In this document: positions 24,376-32,801 of the stretch, piece by piece | Layout of the letters: every line of letters begins with the position of its first letter | Numbering within the stretch: the stretch's first letter is position 1 | Source: Variovorax sp. PBL-H6 | Lineage (GTDB): Bacteria > Pseudomonadota > Gammaproteobacteria > Burkholderiales > Burkholderiaceae_C | DNA length: 64,000 bases | Direction of reading: 5' to 3' | NCBI RefSeq assembly: GCF_901827155.1 | Contig: NZ_LR594659.1 | Coordinates: forward strand, 5,614,501 to 5,678,500 | Notes under the pieces: model-generated | The model's input: the letters and a program-made list of their open reading frames with translations, nothing else | The model's database searches: none | Told to the model about the DNA's origin: nothing | Made by a program: the position numbers and the translations under genes

Positions 24376-24392
24376 ATTCGTATGGAACGAAT
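24376..24392. promoter_or_regulatory. Candidate IclR operator between mbl and iclR
   Basis: ATTCGT-ATGGA-ACGAAT is a perfect 6-bp inverted repeat with a 5-base spacer, midway between the two divergent genes. An extra AATTCGT half-site lies at 24356-24362, 19 bases before the same heptamer in the palindrome. Symmetric TTCGT/ACGAA sites are common for IclR-family proteins. The most likely ligand is the IclR protein encoded next to it. Confidence 0.6.
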
Positions 24393-24422
24393 GAAAGCGC
24401 AGTGTAGTCCCGCTTTCCGTTC

Positions 24423-25286
24423 ATGTCTAATGCCTTCTGCATGAACAAACGCGAGACGGTCATGGCCACTGACAACAGCGATCGCGCGCAGCGCGGCATC
24501 CAGAGCATCGAGGTGGGCGGCCAGCTGCTGCGCGCACTGGTGCACCACGGCCAACCCATGGCCCTGAAGGACCTGGCCCGCGAGGCCGACATGTCTCCCG
24601 CCAAGGCGCACCCCTACCTGGTCAGCTTCAGCCGGCTCGGGCTGATCGAACAGGACCGCGCCAATGGCCACTATCTGCTCGGTCCGCTTGCCTTGCAACT
24701 GGGATTGATCAGCCTGCAGCAGGCCGACCCGGTGCACGTCGCAACGCCGCTGGTGGCCGGGCTCGCGCAGGAGATCGGCCACACCACGGCGATCGCGGTG
24801 TGGGGCGATCGCGGCGCCACCATCGTGCGGGTGGCCGAATCGCCGGCCGCCCTGCATGTGAGCATGCGGCACGGCACGGTGTTCTCGCTGACGAGTACTG
24901 CGTCGGGTCGGCTGTTTGCCGCTTACCTCGAGGCCGACGAGGTCAGGCGCATGCTGGACAAGGAGCGCCGCCGCGAGAAGAGCAGCGCCCGGCCGGAGCG
25001 CCACGTGGGCATGCCGCCGGCGCCGCCGCTGCCGGACTGGAAGGCCTTCGAGGCCCAGCTGCACGCGGTGCGCGAACACGGCATGAGCCGCTCCGATGGC
25101 GAGATCGTGCCGGGGGTGAGCGCGATGTCGGCGCCGGTGTTCGACCACACGGGCGCAATTGCGCTGGCGATCACGGCGATAGGAACCACGGCGGTCTTCG
25201 ACGCCAGCTGGGAGGGGTCGGTTGCGCAGGCGCTCAAGCGCTGCGCCGGCGAGGTCTCGCAACGGCTGGGCGCGGCAGGGCGCTGA
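24423..25286 (+). CDS. IclR-family transcriptional regulator of the homogentisate operon
   Basis: The protein is 287 residues from the first ATG. An N-terminal winged helix (GIQSIEVGGQLLRALVHHGQPMALKDLAREADMSPAKAHPYLVSF, about 25-70) and a GAF-like effector domain (SLTSTASGRLFAAYL, GVSAMSAPVFDHTGAIALAITAIG) mark an IclR regulator. The start may instead be ATG at 24441 or 24462; the last is preceded by GAG at suitable spacing. It is divergent from the MBL-mhaAB-hmgA-fahA operon and most likely represses or activates it in response to a pathway acid such as a hydroxyphenylacetate or homogentisate. Confidence 0.88.
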   Translation: MSNAFCMNKRETVMATDNSDRAQRGIQSIEVGGQLLRALVHHGQPMALKDLAREADMSPAKAHPYLVSFSRLGLIEQDRANGHYLLGPLALQLGLISLQQADPVHVATPLVAGLAQEIGHTTAIAVWGDRGATIVRVAESPAALHVSMRHGTVFSLTSTASGRLFAAYLEADEVRRMLDKERRREKSSARPERHVGMPPAPPLPDWKAFEAQLHAVREHGMSRSDGEIVPGVSAMSAPVFDHTGAIALAITAIGTTAVFDASWEGSVAQALKRCAGEVSQRLGAAGR

Positions 25287-25302
25287 GGGGCCTGCATCAG
25301 CT

Positions 25303-25803
25303 TCAGCCGCCGGCGGCGGCGCGCGCGGCCTTCAGGGCCCGGCCGCGCTCCAGGCTCTCGGCCGGCCAATGCTCCGCGCTGCGGTAGTACTCGGGCACTG
25401 CAGGCACGCCGGGCGGCAGTTGCACCCAGGGCTGCTTCGACGATGTGAAGATGTGGATGTCGGGCGGGAGCTGGTCCGGCCTGTCGAGCGTGCCGACGCG
25501 CACGAAGCACACCGCCTCGCCCGCGCCCGCGTAGTGGCTCCACAGCGCGACCCGGCAATGGGGGCAGCGGGCGATCTTCTGTCCCTTGCCGCTCAACGAG
25601 GGCGTGAGCACCATTGCCGGCTCACCTTCCAGCAACTGAAGGCGGTCGGCCTCGATCATCGCGTTGAGCGCGAAGGCGCTGCCGCTCTCGCGCTGGCACC
25701 AGCGGCAATGACAGCAATGGACGATGAGGGGGCGCGTCGTCATGCAATAGCGCACGGCGCGGCAGGTGCAGCCGCCTTCGAAGGGGAAAGAAGGGATGGT
25801 CAT
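25303..25803 (-). CDS. GFA (CENP-V/GFA) domain protein, larger copy
   Basis: This 166-residue zinc-binding protein is of the glutathione-dependent formaldehyde-activating (GFA) fold. The structural-site cysteines are Cys12-x-Cys14 and Cys80-x2-Cys83 (RCPHC), and the second site is Cys31, Cys33 and Cys36 (CHCRWCQ). ATG at 25803 gives MTIPSFPFEGGC; the frame runs further upstream without similarity. Despite the family name, most members have unknown substrates. It is 46 bases downstream of the YiiD-like gene on the same strand, in a three-gene group with another GFA protein. Confidence 0.85.
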   Translation of the reverse strand: MTIPSFPFEGGCTCRAVRYCMTTRPLIVHCCHCRWCQRESGSAFALNAMIEADRLQLLEGEPAMVLTPSLSGKGQKIARCPHCRVALWSHYAGAGEAVCFVRVGTLDRPDQLPPDIHIFTSSKQPWVQLPPGVPAVPEYYRSAEHWPAESLERGRALKAARAAAGG

Positions 25804-25849
25804 GGTCGGTCTACTGTGGCGCGCCGGCCGACGGAAGGCAACGGCCGTT

Positions 25850-26305
25850 TCAGCCCGCCGATGCGCCGAGCGCCACAAATTCGCCTTCGAGGCGGCCGAC
25901 CTCGCGGCCCTTCTGTTCCAGTACCGCTCCCACTGCGATGCGACCCCGCGCCTTGCGCGTCAGCATGCGCAGGAAGGCCGGCCAGGTCTCGACCTCTTCG
26001 GGGACGAACGATCGCGCCGTGAAGTCCCCGGTGATGGGCAGCCCATAGTCCATGCTGTTGCGCTGGATCACCAGCCGGCTCGCAATGCCGGCGCGCTGGA
26101 GCCGGGTGTGCAGCAGCGACCATGCGGCGAGGATGGCCACTGCCGAGGCGCTGCCGCCGAACACCGTCTCGCGGTGGTTGATATTGGGTGCCAGCGGTGC
26201 CGCGAGCACGACGGCCGCCTCGTCCGCCATTTGCACGCTCACCTGCATGGCCTTCGACAGCGGGATGTGTGCGTGCAGATAGGCCTCGAGCTCGGGTGGG
26301 CTCAC
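25850..26305 (-). CDS. YiiD-type hotdog thioesterase domain protein
   Basis: This 151-residue single-hotdog protein matches the C-terminal thioesterase domain of YiiD: PLSKAMQVSV, APLAPNINHRETVFGGSASAVAILAAWSLLHTRL and RNSMDYGLPITGDFTA. There is no acetyltransferase domain in front. The start is GTG in GTGA, overlapping the stop of the upstream GFA gene, so the two are coupled. The acyl substrate is unknown. Confidence 0.82.
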   Translation of the reverse strand: MSPPELEAYLHAHIPLSKAMQVSVQMADEAAVVLAAPLAPNINHRETVFGGSASAVAILAAWSLLHTRLQRAGIASRLVIQRNSMDYGLPITGDFTARSFVPEEVETWPAFLRMLTRKARGRIAVGAVLEQKGREVGRLEGEFVALGASAG

Positions 26306-26649
26306 TTGGAGCGCCCGTCGAAATGCTGCACCGGCACCGCATCAAGGTCGATCCCCTCGATGCATCGGATGTTGATGGCCGCCATCTTGTTGCCCTTGGG
26401 GTCGGTGCCCTCGCCGAAGGGGTGGATGCCGCAAACCGGGCAGAAGCGGTGCGAGATGACGTGCTTGTTGAACAGGTAGGTGCTCATGTCCTCGGGCGGG
26501 GTCTTGAGCACCAGCTTGTCGTGTGGCACGAACCACATCAGCGAGCCCTTGCGCTGGCAGATCGAGCAGTTGCACGCCATCGCGCCCTGGATCTCGCCCT
26601 CGACCTCGAAGGCGATCCGGCCGCAATGGCAGCTGCCTTGGTAATTCAT
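26302..26649 (-). CDS. GFA (CENP-V/GFA) domain protein, short copy
   Basis: This 115-residue GFA-fold zinc protein has Cys7-x-Cys9, then Cys26-x-Cys28-x2-Cys31 (CNCSICQ), then Cys70-x2-Cys73 (CPVC) followed by GIHPFGEG. This is the minimal domain with complete ligand sets. It is the first gene of a minus-strand trio (GFA, YiiD-like, GFA). The reaction is unknown; S-hydroxymethylglutathione formation has been claimed for a founding member but is not general. Confidence 0.88.
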   Translation of the reverse strand: MNYQGSCHCGRIAFEVEGEIQGAMACNCSICQRKGSLMWFVPHDKLVLKTPPEDMSTYLFNKHVISHRFCPVCGIHPFGEGTDPKGNKMAAINIRCIEGIDLDAVPVQHFDGRSK

Positions 26650-26756
26650 TGGAGTCTCCGTTGGAAATGCGGGAGCTCAGTATGGCAGCGCCTCGTATCA
26701 CGGTTTCATGGCTGACGATGCCATGGAAAACTGCCGATCGGTCTTCTACGTACCGA

Positions 26757-26769
26757 GTACGAATCGTAC
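26757..26769. promoter_or_regulatory. Palindrome in the pyrF/gfa gap
   Basis: GTACGA-A-TCGTAC is a perfect 13-bp palindrome about 110 bases before the short gfa start codon. The 188-base gap (26650-26837) is more AT-rich than its surroundings and should carry the gfa promoter. A regulator-binding site is possible; no regulator gene is adjacent. Confidence 0.35.
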
Positions 26770-26837
26770 GGTGCGGGCTACTAGATGTTCATTTTTCCAA
26801 GCGGCGAACGACCCCGCAGGCCGCGAGAAAGGTGGCT

Positions 26838-27662
26838 TCAGTTCTTCGCCTGCTCGAGACCGTCGCGAGTACGAAACGCCTCTTCCCGTGCGGCTTGTGC
26901 AAAGTCCTCGCCGGCCGATGCATAACAAATGGCGCGCGAGGAACTGACCACGATCGGTGCATCGGCGCGCCAGCCCGCGCGCACCGTCGCGACCGCATCC
27001 CCGCCCTGGGCGCCAACGCCGGGAATCAGGAGCGGCACGGTCGGCGCAAGCGCGCGGACCCGCTCGATCTCGGCGGGATAGGTGGCGCCGACCACCAGGC
27101 CCAGCTGGCCGTTCAGGTTCCACGGGCCCTGCACCAGCTTCGCAATGTGTTCATACAGGAAGGGCTCGCCTTCCACGCTGGCGAGACGCTGCGCCTGCAG
27201 GTCGTCGCCGCCGGGATTGCTGGTGCGGCACAGCAGGAAGGCACCCTTGCCCTCGTGGCGCAGGTAAGGCTCGACCGAATCGAAACCCATGAAGGGCGAG
27301 AGTGTGACCGCGTCGGCGCCGTAGCGCTCGAAGGCCTCGCGCGCGTACTGCTCGGCGGTGGAGCCGATGTCGCCACGCTTGGCATCGAGGATGACCGGCA
27401 CCTGGGGGGCGTTGCGGCGCAGGTGCTCCATCAGCTTTTCGAGCTGGTCCTCGGCCCGGTACGCGGCAAAGTAGGCGATCTGCGGCTTGAAGGCGATCAC
27501 CAGGTCGGCCGTGGCATCGACGATGGCGGCGCAGAAGTCGTAGATCTTGTTGGCGTCGCCCTTCAGGCGGGCGGGGAACCTGGCGGGTTCGGGGTCGAGG
27601 CCGACGCACAGCAGCGAGCCGTTGCGGCGCTCGGCGGCGCGCAGCTTGTCCAGGAAGATCAT
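26838..27662 (-). CDS. pyrF: Orotidine 5'-phosphate decarboxylase
   Basis: The protein catalyses the last step of UMP synthesis. It is 274 residues, the longer type II form. [13 protein letters not shown] begins the barrel, and the catalytic DAKRGDIG (Asp93, Lys95, Asp98) is complete. [13 protein letters not shown] and GVGAQGGD bind the phosphate. It is on the minus strand, 34 bases after the UDG-like gene, in a tsaB-rimI-udg-pyrF run that may be one transcript. Confidence 0.96.
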   Translation of the reverse strand: MIFLDKLRAAERRNGSLLCVGLDPEPARFPARLKGDANKIYDFCAAIVDATADLVIAFKPQIAYFAAYRAEDQLEKLMEHLRRNAPQVPVILDAKRGDIGSTAEQYAREAFERYGADAVTLSPFMGFDSVEPYLRHEGKGAFLLCRTSNPGGDDLQAQRLASVEGEPFLYEHIAKLVQGPWNLNGQLGLVVGATYPAEIERVRALAPTVPLLIPGVGAQGGDAVATVRAGWRADAPIVVSSSRAICYASAGEDFAQAAREEAFRTRDGLEQAKN

Positions 27663-27696
27663 GGGGCGGAATTCTAGGCGCCCACCCGGCAGGCGC

Positions 27697-28440
27697 TCAG
27701 TTCGGCGGCGGCGGCAATTGCGCTGCAGCCAGGCATAGGTCGGCCCACGCGCGGGCCTTGTCGGCCGGATTGCGCAGCAGGTAGGCCGGGTGGTAGGTCA
27801 CGACGACGGGAACGTCCTCCCACCCCGGCGTGGCAATGCGCGCCGGCTGGCCGCGCAGGCGGCCCAGCGGCTCGCCGCTTTGCAGCAGGCTCTGCGCGGC
27901 CAGTGGTCCCATCGCCAGGACCACCTGGGGCGCCGGCCCGACATCGGCCAGGCCCTCGGCGATGGGACGCGGGCTGCCCGGCTGGCCCGAGGCGACGCCG
28001 CGGTGGGTGCGCATCAGGCGCACGGGCGCGCCACCGCCATGCAGTTGCAGGGCCCGCAGCATGGCCTCGAACAGACGGCCGGCATCACCGGAGAAGGGCT
28101 CGCCATGACGGCCGTCGAGCTCAGGGGGCATGTCGGCGACGATCAGCCAGCCGCCCTTCTTCTCGGGGCCGTAGAGATGGCGCGTGGCCTCGATCAGCAC
28201 GCTCGCGCCGGAGGGCGCGGCCAAGGGACGAGGCGCAGCAGGTGGCGCGGAGCTCGGCGTTGGCACGGCGGCGCGAACGGGCACCGGCGCAGCGATGGCC
28301 TCCTCGGGCGCGCTTCGCTCCGACGGCGCTTCCACGGCCGGCGGCGCATCCATCCGTGCCGCTGCGGGCCACCAGAGCTTGATGCCCATCTCTTCGAGCA
28401 TCGCGCGCTGTCGCGCGTCCAGGTTCAGGGTACCGTTCAT
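27697..28440 (-). CDS. Divergent uracil-DNA glycosylase superfamily protein
   Basis: In this 247-residue protein, residues 1-85 are a low-complexity Ala/Pro-rich linker after a short conserved start ([16 protein letters not shown]). The core has a [17 protein letters not shown] segment and a [21 protein letters not shown] segment typical of family 4/5-like glycosylases. The cysteines that bind the iron-sulphur cluster in family 4 enzymes are absent. The usual GEAPG motif is replaced by ADMPPE. It may have lost glycosylase activity or act on another substrate. It lies between rimI and pyrF, a frequent place for this gene. Confidence 0.78.
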   Translation of the reverse strand: MNGTLNLDARQRAMLEEMGIKLWWPAAARMDAPPAVEAPSERSAPEEAIAAPVPVRAAVPTPSSAPPAAPRPLAAPSGASVLIEATRHLYGPEKKGGWLIVADMPPELDGRHGEPFSGDAGRLFEAMLRALQLHGGGAPVRLMRTHRGVASGQPGSPRPIAEGLADVGPAPQVVLAMGPLAAQSLLQSGEPLGRLRGQPARIATPGWEDVPVVVTYHPAYLLRNPADKARAWADLCLAAAQLPPPPN

Positions 28441-28450
28441 GTCCTGTCTT

Positions 28451-29026
28451 CTACTTCAAGCTGCCCCAGGCGCTGCCGGATTCATTGAGGCGCAGGCTCA
28501 TCACCACCGCGTCCTCGCGCGCCTGGCCTTCGGCCGGGTAGTAGCCTTTGCGCACGCCGACCCGCCGGAAGCCGTGGCGCTCATAGATGGCCAGCGCTCG
28601 CAGGTTGCTGGCTCGCACCTCGAGCCAGAGCCACTGCGCGTTCTGGCCGCGCGACCAGCCCGACAGCGCCTCCAGCATCAGCGGCGCCCAGCCCTGGCCC
28701 TGGAAGATTGGCGCCACTGTAATGTTGAGGAGATGCACCTCGTCGACGCCCTTCATGGCGACGAAATAGCCGATCAGCGTCTCGCCGGTCTGCCCCGCCA
28801 GCCGGCTCCAGAGCGCGCGCGGCCGCCGTGGCGGCACGGCCTCGTCCGGCAGGACGGCCGGGGCTACCAGGCATTGGCAGTGGTAGCCCGCGATGATCGA
28901 ATCGCCGAAGTTGGCCGGCGTCCAGGGGTGGGTGTAGGCGCTGCGTTCGATCGCGCATACGGCCTGAATCCGCTCGATCGTGATCGGTTCGAGGCGGGCT
29001 TCACGCGGCTGAAGGACTGCGCTCAT
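28451..29026 (-). CDS. rimI: Ribosomal protein S18-alanine N-acetyltransferase
   Basis: This 191-residue GNAT acetyltransferase has the acetyl-CoA loop VAPIFQGQGWAPLMLEAL, where Q-x-x-G-x-A/G would be usual, followed by WLEVRASNLRALAIYERHGFRRVGVRKGYYP, a RimI hallmark. An insertion around residues 56-80 (PDEAVPPRRPRALWSRL) makes it longer than the 148-residue E. coli form. It lies directly downstream of tsaB on the same strand, the conserved tsaB-rimI arrangement. Confidence 0.9.
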   Translation of the reverse strand: MSAVLQPREARLEPITIERIQAVCAIERSAYTHPWTPANFGDSIIAGYHCQCLVAPAVLPDEAVPPRRPRALWSRLAGQTGETLIGYFVAMKGVDEVHLLNITVAPIFQGQGWAPLMLEALSGWSRGQNAQWLWLEVRASNLRALAIYERHGFRRVGVRKGYYPAEGQAREDAVVMSLRLNESGSAWGSLK

Positions 29027-29093
29027 TCGATCACCCCCGCGCTGTGGGCTGCGGTGCTATTGACCTTCAAAACGACCGTGCGGCTCATGTCGA

Positions 29094-29792
29094 TCAAGTG
29101 GTTCGTGCCGCCTTGAGGGCGGCGCGCTCCTGGGTGGTTTGTGCGACTTTATCGCGAACATACAGCGGCCATGCCTGCGCGGGAGCGACCGCCCCACCGG
29201 CGGCAAGCAATCCAGGCGCAAGCCTCAACATTGCCTCGGCAGTGGGGAGCACCTCGTGGTACGCCGCGGCTGTCGGCAGGCGCTCGCCATAGGCGGCGAA
29301 GACATTCCCGGCGAGCACCCAGCCCGGCGGCACCTGCACCTGCTCAGGCGCCAGGAGCCGCGGCTCGGCGTCCGCTTGCGCGGGCGGCCCAAAATCGTAG
29401 TCGGCGGCGTAGAGCTCATCCATGCGCGCATCGAGCAACGCGACCACGCGCGTGGCGCCGAAACGGTGGCGCGCCTCCTCGGCCACCGCGTGCAGCGTGT
29501 CGACGGGCAGCAGCGGGACACCCGCGCCATAGCCCAGGCCCTGCGCGACCGAGCAGGCGGTGCGCAAGCCGGTGAAGGAACCGGGGCCGCGCCCGAAGGC
29601 GATCGCGTCGAGCTCGGCCATGGCGAGGCCGGCTTCGGCAAGCAGTTCCTGGATCAGCGGGATCAGGCTGCCGGAGGCTTGGGGGCCGCCCGCGCTGGTG
29701 CGCGAGACCAGGCATTCGCCGTGGCGCACCGCGACCGACAGCCACTCGGTGCTGGTGTCGAACGCCAGAAGCTTCGTTTGTGCGGCCATCAC
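29094..29792 (-). CDS. tsaB: tRNA threonylcarbamoyladenosine biosynthesis protein TsaB
   Basis: TsaB is the scaffold of the TsaBDE complex that forms t6A37 on tRNAs. The product is 232 residues. ASKHA-fold motifs are LLAFDTSTEWLSVAV at the start and DAIAFGRGPGSFTGLRTACSVAQGLG, the family signature, then LLDARMDELYAA. Either of two adjacent ATGs (29792 or 29789) may be the start. The sua5 gene at 32802-33806 supplies the partner activity of the same pathway. Confidence 0.94.
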   Translation of the reverse strand: MMAAQTKLLAFDTSTEWLSVAVRHGECLVSRTSAGGPQASGSLIPLIQELLAEAGLAMAELDAIAFGRGPGSFTGLRTACSVAQGLGYGAGVPLLPVDTLHAVAEEARHRFGATRVVALLDARMDELYAADYDFGPPAQADAEPRLLAPEQVQVPPGWVLAGNVFAAYGERLPTAAAYHEVLPTAEAMLRLAPGLLAAGGAVAPAQAWPLYVRDKVAQTTQERAALKAARTT

Positions 29793-29865
29793 GCGATTAT
29801 CCCGGTGCGACCACGCGCCATGCCGTACGGGGGCATGCGGGTCGATGGCTCCGGATAATCGCGCA

Positions 29866-31296
29866 ATGCCTCACGCCCCGAAGCTTCTGGCGCAGCGCGC
29901 CGCCCGCCTGCTCATCCTGTTCGCCTCACTGGCTTCGGCGCCCGCGCTGGCCCAACCCCTTCCGGGCGACGTGGAGGCCGCGCTGGCGCGTGCACGGGTG
30001 CCGCGCGACGCCGTCACGATGCTGGTGGCCGACGCCGACGGTGTGCGCCCGCCGAGGCTTGCCTGGCGCACACAGGTGCCGGTGAATCCGGCCTCGGTCA
30101 TGAAGCTGGTCACCACCTACGCTGCGCTCGACCTGCTGGGCCCGGCCTTCACCTGGAACACGCCGGTGTACGTCGACGGACCCGTCCGGGACGGGGTGCT
30201 GGCCGGCAACCTCTACATCCAGGGCCAGGGCGATCCCAAGCTGGTGCTGGAGCGGCTGTGGCTGCTGCTGCGACGCGTGCAGGGGCTGGGCATCCACACC
30301 ATCGCCGGCGACATCGTTCTCGACCGCAGCGCCTTCGAAGTGCCCGAGACCGACCCGGCCGCGTTCGACGGCGAAGGCCAGCGCCCGTACAACGCCGCGC
30401 CCGATGCACTGCTGATCAATTTCAAATCGGTGGTGATGACCTTCCAGCCGAACCGCGACGGGCAGACGGCGCAGGTCAACTTCGAGCCCTTCCTGAGCGG
30501 CGTGAGCACGCCGTCCACGGTACCGCTTTCGGCCGGCGAGTGCGGTGACTGGCGTGCCGCGCTGGCGCCGGCGTTCGGCGATCCGGCGCGCATGGGCTTC
30601 GCAGGCAGCTACCCCGCGGCCTGCGGCGAGAAGACCTGGGCGGTGGCCTACGCGGACCCGCGAAGCTATGCGATGCGTGCGGTCGGCGGGATGTGGGCCG
30701 AGATGGGTGCCCGCCTGAAGGGCCAGGTGCGCGAGGGCCCTGTTCCGTCCGGTCTCAGGCCGGCCTTCGTGTTCGAGTCGCCGCCGCTCGCCGAGGTGGT
30801 GCGCGACATCAACAAGTACAGCAACAACGTGATGGCGCAGCAGCTCTTCCTCACGCTCGGGCTGCAGCAGAAGCGGCGCGGCACGCTGGAAGGCGCGCGC
30901 GCAACGCTGCGCCAGTGGTGGAACGATCGCATCGGCACCGGTGAAGGCCAGCCCGTGTTCGACAACGGTTCGGGCCTGTCGCGCGAGGAGCGCATCAGCG
31001 CGGCGGCGCTCGCGAAGATGCTGCAAGTGGCCTGGCGCTCGGCCCAGATGCCCGAGCTGGTGTCCTCGCTGCCGGCCATGGGCGTGGACGGCACGCTGCG
31101 CAAGCGCACGCTGCGCCGTGGCGGCGCGGCTCACCTGAAGACCGGGAGCCTGCGAGACTCCGCAGCCATCGCGGGTTATGTGCACGGCGCAAGTGGCCGG
31201 CGCTGGGTGGTGATCGCGATCGCGAACCACGCCAGCGCGGGCGCCGCGCGGCCAGCCTTCGATGCGCTGGTCGAATGGGCAGCACAGGACAACTGA
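29866..31296 (+). CDS. dacB: D-alanyl-D-alanine carboxypeptidase/endopeptidase (PBP4, DacB)
   Basis: This periplasmic peptidoglycan hydrolase is 476 residues. A Sec signal peptide ends ALAQ at residue 30. Penicillin-binding motifs are complete: SxxK at Ser77-Lys80 (ASVMK), SNN at 319-321 (KYSNNVMAQQ) and KTG at 425-427 (HLKTGSL). The large insert between the first two motifs is typical of class C PBP4. The gene is divergent from tsaB, with 73 bases between starts. Confidence 0.94.
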   Translation: MPHAPKLLAQRAARLLILFASLASAPALAQPLPGDVEAALARARVPRDAVTMLVADADGVRPPRLAWRTQVPVNPASVMKLVTTYAALDLLGPAFTWNTPVYVDGPVRDGVLAGNLYIQGQGDPKLVLERLWLLLRRVQGLGIHTIAGDIVLDRSAFEVPETDPAAFDGEGQRPYNAAPDALLINFKSVVMTFQPNRDGQTAQVNFEPFLSGVSTPSTVPLSAGECGDWRAALAPAFGDPARMGFAGSYPAACGEKTWAVAYADPRSYAMRAVGGMWAEMGARLKGQVREGPVPSGLRPAFVFESPPLAEVVRDINKYSNNVMAQQLFLTLGLQQKRRGTLEGARATLRQWWNDRIGTGEGQPVFDNGSGLSREERISAAALAKMLQVAWRSAQMPELVSSLPAMGVDGTLRKRTLRRGGAAHLKTGSLRDSAAIAGYVHGASGRRWVVIAIANHASAGAARPAFDALVEWAAQDN

Positions 31297-31432
31297 GTGG
31301 GCCCGCGTCGCCGAGGTGACCGGACCCATGCCGCGCTTGGGGTTTCCCTTGTCCTGGTTCGAAGGGCGCGGGCCTAGGATCGGGCGCTTCGTGCCTCCTC
31401 TTACCAGCGAACACATCCATCGGAGACAGCCC

Positions 31433-32791
31433 ATGAATCCTCGTCTGCATCTTCTGAGCGCCTTGGTGGCGGCCAGCCTGCTCGCCGCCTGCGGTGGCGG
31501 CGGTGACGGCGGCGGTTTCGCCTTCGTCGGCGCGGGGACGGGTGGGGGCAGCGCCGGTCCAGGCACCGGCGCGCTCAAGGAGCCGCCCGTCATCGTCACG
31601 ACACTGACGACCTCACAGATCGACGGCGGCACCGCCCAGAGCGGCCTGCAGGCGCTGAGCGGCAAAGCGCGGTGCGATGTCAACGTGATTTCGCTCAACT
31701 ACAGCACCGTGGGCCCGAAGGGCGAGGTCACCAACGCGTCGGGCGTGCTGCTGATGCCTGCGGGAACCTGCGCCAACGCGGTACCGCTGGTGGCCTACGC
31801 CAAGGGCACCGACGTGCAGAAGCCGCGCACGCTCGTGAACCCGCAGGACCCGGAGACCTTCATGCTGACCGCGATGTACGCGGCACAGGGCTACGCGGTG
31901 GTGGCCACCGACTATCTTGGCTATGCCAAATCCACCTTCCCCTACCACCCGTATCTGCATGCCGACTCGGAAGCCCGCACGGTCCTCGACTCGGTGAGGG
32001 CGGCCCGTGCCGCCGTGGCGAGCGCGGGCGGTTCGCTCTCGGGCAAGGTGATGTTCACCGGCTATTCGCAGGGCGGGCACTCGTCGATGGCGGCGCACCG
32101 GGCTGCCGAGCGCGACAACGCCACGGAATTCAACGTGGTGGCCGGGGCGCACCTGGCGGGGCCCTACAACATGTCGGGCTCGTTCAAGCTGCCCCAGGCG
32201 ATCGCGGGCTACCAGTTCTTCGTGCCCTTCATCGTCAATTCTTACCAGAAGGTGTACGGCGACGTCTACACGGACGTGAACACGGTCTACAAGCAGCCCT
32301 ACGCCAGCTACATCGAGAACCTGCTGCCCAGCCCGACGCTGAACTACACCACGCTCGTGACCAGCGGCAGCCTGCCCGGCGCCAATGGCGAGACGCCGAA
32401 CCAGGCACGCGACGCGCTGTTCCAGAGCGCCTTCCTCGTGGACGTCCAGACCAATCCGAACAACGCGCTCTTCCTCGACGCCAAGAAGAACGACCTGCTC
32501 GGCTGGAGCCCCCGCGCGAAGACGCTGCTGTGCGGCGGCGCCGGCGATCCGACCGTGCCGCCGGCGGTGCACATGGTGCCGGCGAAGGCGGACTTCGATG
32601 CACGCGGCGTGACCACTGTCACGACGGTGGACGTGGATGCGCAGATCCAGGCAACGTATGGACCCGGCGGCAAGGCGCCGACCGATCCGACGACGGCCGC
32701 CTACGCAACCTACTTCGGCGCCTACCACGGCACCTACGAGCCGCCCTTCTGCCACGTGCGCGCACGGGCCCTGTTCGACACGGTGAAGTAA
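31433..32791 (+). CDS. Secreted alpha/beta-hydrolase lipoprotein (lipase-like)
   Basis: In this 452-residue protein the signal sequence ends in a lipobox LAAC with Cys20, followed by a Gly-rich stretch. The hydrolase core has a nucleophile elbow GYSQGGHSS and HLAGPYNMSG; TKLTT-like and VPPAVHMVPAKADFD segments lie near the catalytic Asp/His region. The pattern resembles secretory lipase and bacterial esterase families. CGGAGACAGC before the ATG supports the start. It follows dacB by 136 bases. The ester substrate is unknown; an outer-membrane or periplasmic location is predicted. Confidence 0.83.
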   Translation: MNPRLHLLSALVAASLLAACGGGGDGGGFAFVGAGTGGGSAGPGTGALKEPPVIVTTLTTSQIDGGTAQSGLQALSGKARCDVNVISLNYSTVGPKGEVTNASGVLLMPAGTCANAVPLVAYAKGTDVQKPRTLVNPQDPETFMLTAMYAAQGYAVVATDYLGYAKSTFPYHPYLHADSEARTVLDSVRAARAAVASAGGSLSGKVMFTGYSQGGHSSMAAHRAAERDNATEFNVVAGAHLAGPYNMSGSFKLPQAIAGYQFFVPFIVNSYQKVYGDVYTDVNTVYKQPYASYIENLLPSPTLNYTTLVTSGSLPGANGETPNQARDALFQSAFLVDVQTNPNNALFLDAKKNDLLGWSPRAKTLLCGGAGDPTVPPAVHMVPAKADFDARGVTTVTTVDVDAQIQATYGPGGKAPTDPTTAAYATYFGAYHGTYEPPFCHVRARALFDTVK

Positions 32792-32801
32792 CGAAAGGGG
32801 C

